7,426 bases of DNA from 9FT-COMBO-53-11 sp040900215 (GCA_040900215.1 JBBDZL010000006.1:1-7426), one strand, 5' to 3'. Numbered from the stretch's first letter, positions 1-4,826 are shown. Numbers and translations are program-made. Notes: a model not told the origin generated them from the letters alone.

Positions 1-1
1 G

Positions 2-499
2 AAAATGTTTTCCCAGTATCTTGACCTTTTTGGGAAATTGATGCTGAAGCCGCAGTTGGCGGTGCCGGAGTCTCAGGCGGTTTGGTCTTTGGTTCTGCCT
101 CAACTGGGGGAGGGGGAAACCGCTCTTTTCCTAGACATCGGCGCCGAAACGGCGGATGCCGTTCTTTTGGATCGGGCAGGGGTTCTGCGGACTTTTACCG
201 AACCGATCGAAACTGCTCGGCTCTCTTTGGGCGTTAAAGAGGTGATTGCTTTTTCTCAAGAAAAGCTCGGCAAAAAACCGGTGAAAGTGTTTCTAGGGGG
301 CGGGGGTTCGGTTTCTCTGGATGCCAAGAAGTTCTCGGAAGAAGTGGGGGTCTCGGCCGTTTCCGGAGAGGAGCTGTTAAAGGCCTACCCGATTAAGATC
401 ACCGCGAGTTTCGGCCAAACGAGCAAGCTGGGATTCATGACGCTTTTTGGCCTGGCCTTGCTCACCCGCCAAAAATCGCCTTTGAATTTTGTTTCTTGA
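2..499 (+). CDS. PilM-like type IV pilus assembly ATPase-fold protein, 3' part only
   Basis: The frame is open from the window edge, so the true start lies upstream and only about 165 C-terminal residues are present. Visible features fit an actin/FtsA-like fold of the PilM family. A phosphate-2-like segment, LFLDIGAETAD, lies at about residues 41-51 counted from the ATG at 5. An adenosine-motif-like glycine run, VFLGGGG, lies near residue 95. The end reads FGLALL...SPLNFVS, resembling the PilM C-terminus that normally precedes PilN. PilM is a cytoplasmic protein that links the inner-membrane PilN/PilO platform to the pilus motor. The following gene is a prepilin, which supports a pilus role. 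It is unusual that pilN does not follow; a pilin with its own promoter does. Other members of the actin-like ATPase superfamily, such as FtsA-like proteins, cannot be excluded without the N-terminus. Confidence 0.6.
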   Translation, partial: KMFSQYLDLFGKLMLKPQLAVPESQAVWSLVLPQLGEGETALFLDIGAETADAVLLDRAGVLRTFTEPIETARLSLGVKEVIAFSQEKLGKKPVKVFLGGGGSVSLDAKKFSEEVGVSAVSGEELLKAYPIKITASFGQTSKLGFMTLFGLALLTRQKSPLNFVS

Positions 500-525
500 C
501 TTGCTATCCCAATTTCCCCTACAGT
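496..525 (+). promoter_or_regulatory. Sigma70-type promoter of the pilin gene
   Basis: The -35 box TTGACT (496-501) overlaps the TGA stop of the upstream gene. An 18-nt spacer leads to the -10 box TACAGT (520-525). The predicted transcript starts near 532, giving a leader of about 30 nt before the pilin start at 563. The pilin is therefore probably transcribed independently of the PilM-like gene. Confidence 0.55.
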
Positions 526-562
526 TTATTAGAGGTTAGTTTTTGAGAGGGGGTGAATTAGA

Positions 563-1087
563 TTGAAGAAATTATTTAAAGGCTTTATCTCCGAACGCAG
601 TGAGGCGACAAAGTCCCTGAGCAAAGCGAAGGGCTTTACCCTGATTGAACTTCTGGTCGTCATCGCGATTATCGCGATCCTGGCGGCGGTTGTTTTCGTC
701 GCCTTGGACCCGGTCAAGCGCTTTGCGGATGCCCGCAACTCGACTCGGATCAGCGACGTGAACTCTCTGCTGACGGCGGTTCACGAGTACATCGTGGACA
801 ACGGGGGAGCGTTGCCAACCGGTCTTTCATCCGGTATGGCCGAAACCCAGCTGGGGACCGCGGGGGCTGGCATGACCACCACTGATAAAGGTACGGCTTG
901 TGGAACGGTGGCGGCGGGAGTGGATCTTACGGGACCGCTTGGTGGAAAGTACCTAGCCACTATTCCGGATGATCCGCAAGGATCGGCGGGGAAGACCGGC
1001 TACAGCGTGGTCGTGAACGCCAACAACATCGTGACCATTCGGTCCTGCGATGCGGAGCAAGGTGTGACGATCCAGGTCTCGCGCTAA
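563..1087 (+). CDS. Type IV prepilin (major pilin or pseudopilin)
   Basis: This is a 174-residue secreted pilin subunit. The class III signal is clear: G24 then FTLIEL, with Phe at mature +1 and Glu at +5 (E29). A hydrophobic helix, LLVVIAIIAILAAVVFVAL, follows, so prepilin peptidase should leave a 150-residue mature protein. After the helix, LDPVKRFADARNSTR and YLATIPDDP are typical of Patescibacteria pilins and GspG-like pseudopilins. Two cysteines, in GTACG and RSCDAE, could form a C-terminal disulfide. The start is TTG at 563, supported by the strong Shine-Dalgarno AGGGGGTGA (548-556) with 6 nt spacing. No in-frame ATG precedes the pilin motif. The 24-residue leader is long because about 17 codons appear to be an in-frame repeat insertion: MKKLFKGF would otherwise run straight into TLIEL. 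Whether it is the structural pilin or a minor pseudopilin cannot be told from one gene. Confidence 0.88.
   Translation: MKKLFKGFISERSEATKSLSKAKGFTLIELLVVIAIIAILAAVVFVALDPVKRFADARNSTRISDVNSLLTAVHEYIVDNGGALPTGLSSGMAETQLGTAGAGMTTTDKGTACGTVAAGVDLTGPLGGKYLATIPDDPQGSAGKTGYSVVVNANNIVTIRSCDAEQGVTIQVSR
581..638 (+). repeat. In-frame REP-like insertion in the prepilin leader
   Basis: GGCTTTA occurs at 581-587 and again at 632-638, exactly 51 nt (17 codons) apart. The flanks extend the match to AAAGGCTTTA versus AAGGGCTTTA (9/10). The 44 nt between them contain CCCTGAGCAAAGCGAAGGG (615-633), an imperfect palindrome-like motif similar to repetitive extragenic elements. Its core resembles the reverse complement of 1586-1601. 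Removing one repeat unit restores a short conventional leader that reads MKKLFKGF then TLIEL. Confidence 0.6.
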
Positions 1088-1104
1088 AGGGAGCAACCAT
1101 CGGC

Positions 1105-1110
1105 TATAAT
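1105..1110 (+). promoter_or_regulatory. Perfect -10 box (TATAAT) upstream of tRNA-Gln
   Basis: An exact TATAAT lies in the gap between the pilin stop and the tRNA. I see no convincing -35 hexamer 16-19 nt upstream and no extended -10 TG, so strength is uncertain. It is the only promoter candidate close to the tRNA. If used, it gives an approximately 80-nt leader containing two hairpins, which would be removed by RNase P. Confidence 0.35.
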
Positions 1111-1122
1111 AAGAGATGGAGA

Positions 1123-1145
1123 ACCTGCCTAACTCTTAGGTAGGT
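1123..1145 (+). repeat. 10-bp hairpin in the tRNA leader
   Basis: ACCTGCCTAA (1123-1132) pairs with TTAGGTAGGT (1136-1145) through a 3-nt loop, with a single G-U wobble. No T-tract follows, so it is not a standard terminator. Its role is unknown. Confidence 0.5.
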
Positions 1146-1148
1146 CGT

Positions 1149-1182
1149 CACCGCCTGTGGCGGGACCCCGCCGAAGGCGGTG
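1149..1182 (+). repeat. Palindromic repeat, copy 1
   Basis: This 34-nt element folds two ways. It can form two adjacent hairpins with 3-nt loops (CCGCC-tgt-GGCGG and CCGCC-gaa-GGCGG). It can also form one long hairpin in which CACCGCC (1149-1155) pairs with GGCGGTG (1176-1182) and GGCGG (1159-1163) pairs with CCGCC (1168-1172). A second copy at 1514-1547 matches 28/34 positions without gaps. Four T residues (1188-1191) follow after a short gap, so it might act as a weak terminator for the pilin transcript. Confidence 0.75.
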
Positions 1183-1198
1183 GCTCCTTTTCCGTCGA

Positions 1199-1272
1199 TC
1201 CCGGGTCGTCTAATGGTAGGACCACGGAATTTGGATCCGTGTATCTAGGTTCGAATCGTAGCCCGGGAACCA
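1199..1272 (+). tRNA. tRNA-Gln (anticodon TTG), CCA encoded
   Basis: This 74-nt cloverleaf decodes CAA/CAG. The acceptor stem TCCCGGG (1199-1205) pairs with CCCGGGA (1262-1268), 7/7. It is followed by discriminator A1269 and a genomically encoded CCA (1270-1272). The D-arm is 1208-1222 with GTC/GAC and a GG in the loop. The anticodon stem is ACGGA (1224-1228) with TCCGT (1236-1240), and the 7-nt loop ATTTGGA places TTG at 1231-1233 after T33. The variable loop is 4 nt. The T-loop TTCGAAT (1250-1256) is canonical, but the T-stem CTAGG/CGTAG has a G-G mismatch (G1248-G1258). A GIY-YIG gene begins at the very next base. Confidence 0.92.
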
Positions 1273-1539
1273 GTGTATACAGTTTACGTCTTAAGAAATC
1301 CCAGAACTGGAAAGTTTTACACAGGATATACTTCTGATCTTATAAAAAGACTCAAGCAACATCTTTCAGGGAAGACTAGGTCTCTTCGAGGAAGAGGAAG
1401 TTTCCAGATTGTTTACACCGAAAATTTCCCAACGAGAAGTGAAGCTTATAAGCGCGAGCGTCAGATCAAAAGATATAAAGGTGGGGAAGCTTTCCATAAA
1501 ATGCTAGGTTCGCCACCGCCTGTGGCGGGGTCCCGCTGA
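1273..1539 (+). CDS. Small GIY-YIG nuclease-domain protein (UPF0213/URI-like)
   Basis: This 88-residue protein consists of one GIY-YIG domain, the fold of UvrC-N, Slx1 and homing endonucleases. Key residues are present: VY at 4-5, YTG at 16-18 (the YIG part), R26 and H30 in LIKRLKQH, and E62 in KRERQIK, the likely metal-binding Glu. It is probably catalytically competent; its substrate is unknown. The GTG start at 1273 directly follows the tRNA CCA and has no Shine-Dalgarno. The frame is closed upstream by TAG at 1246 inside the tRNA, and no other start fits. Hand-counted GC over 1273-1500 is about 39%, against about 60% in a moxR sample, so it looks acquired. The last residues are not domain sequence: codons 78-80 come from a copied tRNA 3' end and PPPVAGSR from a palindromic repeat. 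It could be a free-standing mobile nuclease or a repurposed repair protein. Confidence 0.85.
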   Translation: MYTVYVLRNPRTGKFYTGYTSDLIKRLKQHLSGKTRSLRGRGSFQIVYTENFPTRSEAYKRERQIKRYKGGEAFHKMLGSPPPVAGSR

Positions 1540-1566
1540 AAGCGGGAAATCCAAGTCCCGGAACCA
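1504..1566 (+). repeat. Second copy of the tRNA-Gln 3' end, split by a palindrome
   Basis: CTAGGTTCG (1504-1512) is identical to the tRNA T-arm start at 1245-1253. The 19 nt at 1548-1566 match the rest of the tRNA 3' end (1254-1272) at 15/19 positions without a gap, including the terminal AACCA. Skipping the 35 nt between them, the copy is 24/28 identical to 1245-1272. The GIY-YIG gene therefore lies between two direct repeats of a tRNA 3' end, as integrated elements do. The repeat is a 3' fragment only, not a functional tRNA. Confidence 0.72.
1513..1547 (+). repeat. Palindromic repeat, copy 2, inside the tRNA-end copy
   Basis: The first 16 nt, CACCGCCTGTGGCGGG, are identical to copy 1 (1149-1164), and 28/34 nt match overall. 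It forms CCGCC-tgt-GGCGG and CCCGCT-gaa-AGCGGG (1532-1546). It sits in the T-loop of the duplicated tRNA end, between TTCG and AAT. It supplies the last eight codons and the stop of the GIY-YIG gene. I see no target-site duplication. Confidence 0.75.
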
Positions 1567-1631
1567 TTCGACTCATCATGAGCGGTTCGACTCCGCTCAC
1601 CGTCGAATGATTCGCTCATGGCCTACGGCCA
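1565..1631 (+). repeat. Nested inverted-repeat cluster
   Basis: CATTCGAC (1565-1572) pairs with GTCGAATG (1602-1609), enclosing GAGCGG (1580-1585) / CCGCTC (1593-1598) with loop TTCGACT. Alternatively CATGAGCG (1577-1584) pairs with CGCTCATG (1613-1620). A further hairpin, TGGCC-tac-GGCCA, spans 1619-1631. The alternatives are mutually exclusive. The inner hairpin looks like a tRNA T-arm, but no cloverleaf surrounds it. No coding sequence is supported here. Confidence 0.65.
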
Positions 1632-1642
1632 AAATGCCCCTC

Positions 1643-1671
1643 TTGCGAATCTCATAGTCGGCTGTTATTCT
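1643..1671 (+). promoter_or_regulatory. Promoter of the moxR-DUF58 operon
   Basis: TTGCGA (1643-1648), a 17-nt spacer and TATTCT (1666-1671) form a sigma70-like promoter, with an extended -10 TG at 1663-1664. The start site would be near 1678, giving a leader of about 28 nt that holds the AAGGAGG Shine-Dalgarno at 1694-1700. The layout closely resembles the promoter at 3652-3680 that serves the second half of the system. Confidence 0.55.
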
Positions 1672-1705
1672 TAAGCAAACTAAAAATCCTTAGAAGGAGG
1701 TAGAG

Positions 1706-2710
1706 ATGGCTTCTCGCCGCGTTCCGCTTTCCCGCCAAGAAGTTCTCGCTCGCGGCCATGAAGTATCCCGCGCCATCGAGAGCGAGGTTTCTAAGGTGGT
1801 CTTCGGCGAAGAGATGAAGGTCCTGGTGGACTTTCTGATCCTTTCCGTTTTCGCCGACGGCCACGTGGTCGTGCGCGCTCCAGTCGGGTTGGGCAAGACG
1901 CTCGCCTGCACCGCAGTTGCGCAAGCGATCGGCGGAACTTTCCACAAGCGCCAGTTCCGGCCTGATATGCTTCCTTCCGAACTCTCCGGGTTCGAGGTTT
2001 ACAACCAGAAGACCCACAAGTTTGAAGTGAAGCACGGGCCGCTTTACGGCACCCACATTTTCCTGGCGGACGAGATCAACCGCGGCACTCCCAAAGCGCA
2101 ATCCGCGCTCTTGGAGGCGATGGAGGAAAAGGAACTGACCATTGGATCACAGGTCTACCCGCTTCCCCCCGTCTTCCTAGTGCTGGCGACCCGTAACCCG
2201 ATTGAGCATGAAGGCACCTACGATCTGCCGGAGGCCCAGTTGGACCGGTTCTTCGGTCAGCCCGTCATCAAAAACATCTCGGTGCCGACCGGTCTGGCGG
2301 TCCTGAACGACCCCGACTTTTGGCGCGCTTCCCGTGCTCGTTTGGGGCGGATTCAAGCGGTGACCGAACCAGGTGAGATTGTGGCGATTCGGGAAGCGAT
2401 CTTCGCTCACGTTCATGTCGATGACCGCCTCAACCGCTACATCTGGGCGTTGCGGGATGCGACCTGGAAACACCCGATGGTCGCTTACGGCTCTTCGCCG
2501 CGAGGTGCAATCAATCTCAAGAAGGCGGCGATTGTGGCGGCTTTCCGCGACGGGCGGGACTACGCGACCCCTGAAGATGTTCAGAAGTATGTCGTGGACA
2601 TCCTGGCGCACCGGACTTTCATGAAATCCGAACACCGCGACGATCCCGGCAACGAAACCTCGCCGGCGGACATCGTACGGGAGGTGTTGGGCAATGTCCG
2701 CTTCGAATAA
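1706..2710 (+). CDS. moxR: MoxR-family AAA+ ATPase (MxaR-like)
   Basis: This 334-residue cytoplasmic AAA+ ATPase is of normal length for the MoxR family, whose members act as chaperones for maturation of metalloenzymes and membrane complexes. Visible motifs are Walker A APVGLGKT (58-65); Walker B IFLADE (118-123) running into the MoxR hallmark INRGTPKAQSALLEAMEE; sensor 1 ATRNP (161-165); the EAQLDRF segment (176-182) with the arginine that normally contacts ATP; and sensor 2 SPRG (264-267) before the helical lid. The ATG at 1706 has AAGGAGG at 1694-1700. The gene overlaps the DUF58 start by 17 nt, indicating translational coupling. By position and partner it corresponds to MxaR of methylotrophs. 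It should supply the ATP-driven step for the whole cluster, in partnership with the DUF58 and vWA proteins. The family assignment is firm; the client is unknown. Confidence 0.95.
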   Translation: MASRRVPLSRQEVLARGHEVSRAIESEVSKVVFGEEMKVLVDFLILSVFADGHVVVRAPVGLGKTLACTAVAQAIGGTFHKRQFRPDMLPSELSGFEVYNQKTHKFEVKHGPLYGTHIFLADEINRGTPKAQSALLEAMEEKELTIGSQVYPLPPVFLVLATRNPIEHEGTYDLPEAQLDRFFGQPVIKNISVPTGLAVLNDPDFWRASRARLGRIQAVTEPGEIVAIREAIFAHVHVDDRLNRYIWALRDATWKHPMVAYGSSPRGAINLKKAAIVAAFRDGRDYATPEDVQKYVVDILAHRTFMKSEHRDDPGNETSPADIVREVLGNVRFE

Positions 2711-3608
2711 GCCGAATGACAGGGGTGAGACGCCAAACCGGCCTCACCCCTTTTTGCGCAGGATCCGGTACCACTTGGGTTGGCTCTCGCGAAATTTCCC
2801 CAGCGGGAATTGGGATTCCCATTACTTGGGGCGAGGGTATGACTACCAAGGGACCGTACCTTTTCGGGACGACCCCGACCTCCAGCGAATCAACTGGCAG
2901 GCGACCCTCATGAACCCTGAGGAGTTGCAGGTAAACGTTTTTTCCGAGGAGCGCAACGTCAACATCTACCTCCTCGGCAATCTGGGTCCCTCCATGGCGT
3001 TTGGTTCGGGGGAGACCAAGCTCGAGCGCTTGGCGCTGCTGGCGGCGGGGCTTGCCTACAGCGCTTACCGCGCCAAGGACTACTTTCGCTTCATCGGCTA
3101 CACCGACGAGATCGAGCTTGGTTTTCCGGAGCCGCGGGATTCCAGCTACCCCTACCGGTTGGCCGAGGCGATCTTGAACTTCGAGTGGCGGGGCAAGAGC
3201 CGCGGCGGTCTGCTCCGAGCGGTTTCCCGCCTCCCGTCTCAGAAGTGCCTGGTGGTGATCGTTTCCGACCATCTTGGCAAGCTGGATGGGACGGAACGGG
3301 CGCTGCGGGTCCTTACCGCCGCCGGCCACGACGTCTTGCCGATCATCCTCTGGGATGAACGGGAAACCACCCTTCCGACCGGTTGGGGGTTCCTGCCGCT
3401 CCAGGATCTGGAAACCGGGGAGTTTCGGCACTTTCTGGTCACCCCCCGCTCCCGCCGGATTCTGGAGGAGAACAGCTCCGAACGGCGGCGTCAGATCGAG
3501 GAGCTATTCCGGCGCTTCGGGATCCAGCCTCATTTCCTTGTTCACAACAGCGACAAGGATTTGGAATCTCTGGTTCGGATCTTCTTGACTCGCCAAGCGC
3601 GTTTGTAG
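2694..3608 (+). CDS. DUF58 protein (MxaS-like), degenerate metal site
   Basis: This 304-residue protein carries the DUF58 signature. GYDYQGTVPFRDDPDLQRINW (49-68) corresponds to the conserved Y-x-GD-x-R-x-I-x-W block, followed by ELQVNVFSEERNVNIYLL. A vWA-like Rossmann region continues to the C-terminus with VVIVSDH near residue 186. It lacks the two N-terminal TM helices of many DUF58 proteins and should be cytoplasmic, as in MxaS. DUF58 proteins are constant partners of MoxR ATPases. The ATG at 2694 has GGGAGGTG at 2679-2686, inside the moxR reading frame. The segment expected to read D-x-S-x-S reads N96-L-G98-P-S100, so two ligands of a vWA metal site appear to be lost. A terminator begins at the base after the stop, so this gene ends the first transcript. 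Confidence 0.85.
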   Translation: MSASNKPNDRGETPNRPHPFLRRIRYHLGWLSRNFPSGNWDSHYLGRGYDYQGTVPFRDDPDLQRINWQATLMNPEELQVNVFSEERNVNIYLLGNLGPSMAFGSGETKLERLALLAAGLAYSAYRAKDYFRFIGYTDEIELGFPEPRDSSYPYRLAEAILNFEWRGKSRGGLLRAVSRLPSQKCLVVIVSDHLGKLDGTERALRVLTAAGHDVLPIILWDERETTLPTGWGFLPLQDLETGEFRHFLVTPRSRRILEENSSERRRQIEELFRRFGIQPHFLVHNSDKDLESLVRIFLTRQARL

Positions 3609-3648
3609 CCCCTCACCTGAACCGCAAGGTTCTCGGTGAGGGGTTTTT
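3609..3648 (+). terminator. Intrinsic terminator after the DUF58 gene
   Basis: CCCCTCACC (3609-3617) pairs perfectly with GGTGAGGGG (3635-3643). An inner AACC/GGTT stem (3620-3623, 3628-3631) closes a GCAA loop, and five T residues follow (3644-3648). It starts immediately after the TAG stop and separates the moxR-DUF58 unit from the four downstream genes. Confidence 0.92.
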
Positions 3649-3651
3649 AAA

Positions 3652-3680
3652 TTGCCAAAAAGATGTTTCGGTGGTATCTT
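3652..3680 (+). promoter_or_regulatory. Promoter of the four-gene downstream operon
   Basis: TTGCCA (3652-3657), a 17-nt spacer and TATCTT (3675-3680) with an extended -10 TG at 3672-3673. It begins only 4 nt after the terminator T-tract. Transcription should start near 3687, leaving a leader of about 93 nt before the ATG at 3780. Confidence 0.6.
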
Positions 3681-3701
3681 TGAGGCAAGAACTATCAGGC
3701 A

Positions 3702-3739
3702 CTTTCGCGAAAGCGAAATTGCAACCCGCTTTAAGCGGG
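3702..3739 (+). repeat. Twin hairpins in the operon leader
   Basis: TTTCGC (3703-3708) pairs with GCGAAA (3713-3718) around a GAAA tetraloop. CCCGCT (3725-3730) pairs with AGCGGG (3734-3739) around a 3-nt TTA loop. The second hairpin has exactly the same arms as the second hairpin of the palindrome at 1532-1546, differing only in the loop. It may be a member of the same repeat family that has become part of the 5' UTR. It matches no riboswitch I recognise. Confidence 0.6.
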
Positions 3740-3767
3740 ACAGCACGTGAAAAACCGAAAACTAAAG

Positions 3768-3775
3768 AAGGAGGG
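3768..3775 (+). promoter_or_regulatory. Shine-Dalgarno that decides the start at 3780
   Basis: AAGGAGGG lies 4 nt before the ATG at 3780. An in-frame GTG at 3747 would add 11 residues, but it has no Shine-Dalgarno and would place this site inside the coding region, so ATG 3780 is chosen. Confidence 0.8.
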
Positions 3776-3779
3776 AACA

Positions 3780-4826
3780 ATGTCCCGGATCCTGGCAGTG
3801 CTGGGGAAGTTCATCAAGCGTTTGGGATTGATTTTGGTTCTAACGGCCGCCGCGGCGGTATTGCTGACCGGATCAAATCCCCGCTTTTTGTTTACGGTCT
3901 CTCTGCGCCCGGAAATCCGGACCGATTGGGAGATCCAGACGGTTTACAACAATCCGATTGGTTACCCGATTGGGGCGATTTATCGAATCTCGGCGCCGGT
4001 GGGAGCGCAGGTCAACCTGGCGCCTCTCCCTAAGGTCGGAGACCAGATTGATCTGTACCGTCTTCTCCCGGCGGATAGGTTTGTTGAACCGTATCTTTAC
4101 GGTGAAAAAGACGGTTTTGGGGAAGATTCCCGTTATGATAACCAAGGGCAGGTGGAGGTGCGGGATCGGGTCGTGCGCCGGCAGATTGCGGGCGGACGGC
4201 AGATCGTCGAAGTTACCTACACCCTTCAGTATCTCCAGCCGATCGACTTTTCGCGGGCGTTTACGGAAAAATTGATCCGATCTGGGCTAACCACGGTCGA
4301 GTACTTCCGGATCCTCCCGAGTACGGGAAAGTTAGGGTTTGATCTTGTAGTTTCCGAAAATCGGGATGCGACTTTCTATCTGGTCCGGCGGGTGGAGGAA
4401 GGCGATTCCCCGATTGGTGACCTTTTCTCCATTCGAAGAAACCCCGATCTTCTGCCGTCGTTCTTAAAGATCGCGGCGGCGGGCTTGGTCGGGGGGACCT
4501 TTGCCGCCCAGGGCTGGGTGGGCCTGCGGCGAAAGATCCAGCGCCGCCGTGCCGCAATGGTGGCAGCGAAGCTGCCGGCGGCGGTGGCGGTGCTCTATGC
4601 GCGTTGGCAGGAAAGCCGCGATTACCGCCTCTTTGCGGAAGCGGTCCAGCTCTACCGTCAAGGATTTTGGGGCCGACCGCGCCCGCTCGATTGGCTGCGG
4701 ACGACCTTCGTCCTCTACAGTGGCCGATTGCTTCCGGAGGCCCAAATCCGAGAGATCTTCGCTTTTCTGCTCGTATTGGAACAGGAGAACAAAATCAAGG
4801 AGGTGCGGAGTGAATCTCTATCTTGA
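3780..4826 (+). CDS. Two-TM protein with extracytoplasmic domain (MxaA-like position)
   Basis: I do not recognise this 348-residue protein by sequence motif; position and topology suggest an MxaA/DUF4381-like role. An N-terminal helix (about 15-31) follows a Lys/Arg-rich start. About 195 residues, probably beta-rich and extracytoplasmic, come next (34-227). A second TM helix (about 228-250) leads into a strongly basic stretch, RRKIQRRR, consistent with a cytoplasmic C-terminal tail of about 95 residues. The tail is helical and contains RWQESRDYRLFAEAVQLYRQGFWGRPRPLDW, similar in style to the cytoplasmic tails of Bat/Mxa helper proteins. That topology would let it link a client outside the membrane to the MoxR/DUF58 pair inside. 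It is the first gene of the second transcript and overlaps the following vWA gene by 17 nt. Family membership needs a profile search. Confidence 0.7.
   Translation: MSRILAVLGKFIKRLGLILVLTAAAAVLLTGSNPRFLFTVSLRPEIRTDWEIQTVYNNPIGYPIGAIYRISAPVGAQVNLAPLPKVGDQIDLYRLLPADRFVEPYLYGEKDGFGEDSRYDNQGQVEVRDRVVRRQIAGGRQIVEVTYTLQYLQPIDFSRAFTEKLIRSGLTTVEYFRILPSTGKLGFDLVVSENRDATFYLVRRVEEGDSPIGDLFSIRRNPDLLPSFLKIAAAGLVGGTFAAQGWVGLRRKIQRRRAAMVAAKLPAAVAVLYARWQESRDYRLFAEAVQLYRQGFWGRPRPLDWLRTTFVLYSGRLLPEAQIREIFAFLLVLEQENKIKEVRSESLS

Noticed and set aside
1123..1191. Strong intrinsic terminator for the pilin gene
   Set aside because: The first hairpin has no T-tract and the second is followed by only four T residues after a gap. 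A weak terminator is possible, but the sequence does not establish one.
1565..1609. A second complete tRNA suggested by the T-arm-like hairpin
   Set aside because: Only 29 nt lie between the outer stems. There is no D-arm, anticodon arm or CCA, so it is an inverted repeat and not a tRNA.
1763..1790. Candidate reverse-strand genes, here and opposite 2619-3431, 4855-5349 and 6493-7041
   Set aside because: They lie wholly antisense to well-supported genes, have no ribosome sites, and encode low-complexity or family-less proteins. They are by-products of the GC-rich coding strand.
1877..1900. Walker A of the MoxR protein begins with Ala (APVGLGKT) instead of Gly
   Set aside because: The general P-loop pattern allows Ala or Gly at the first position, and all other AAA+ motifs are intact, so there is no reason to call it inactive.
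3747..3779. Earlier GTG start for the MxaA-like protein
   Set aside because: It has no Shine-Dalgarno and would swallow the strong AAGGAGGG site that serves ATG 3780.
4501..4809. Upstream extension of the first vWA gene, and likewise 5932-6159 for the second
   Set aside because: The extensions overlap the preceding genes out of register and read as Arg/Ser-rich nonsense, while good ribosome sites and hydrophobic N-termini mark the starts at 4810 and 6160.
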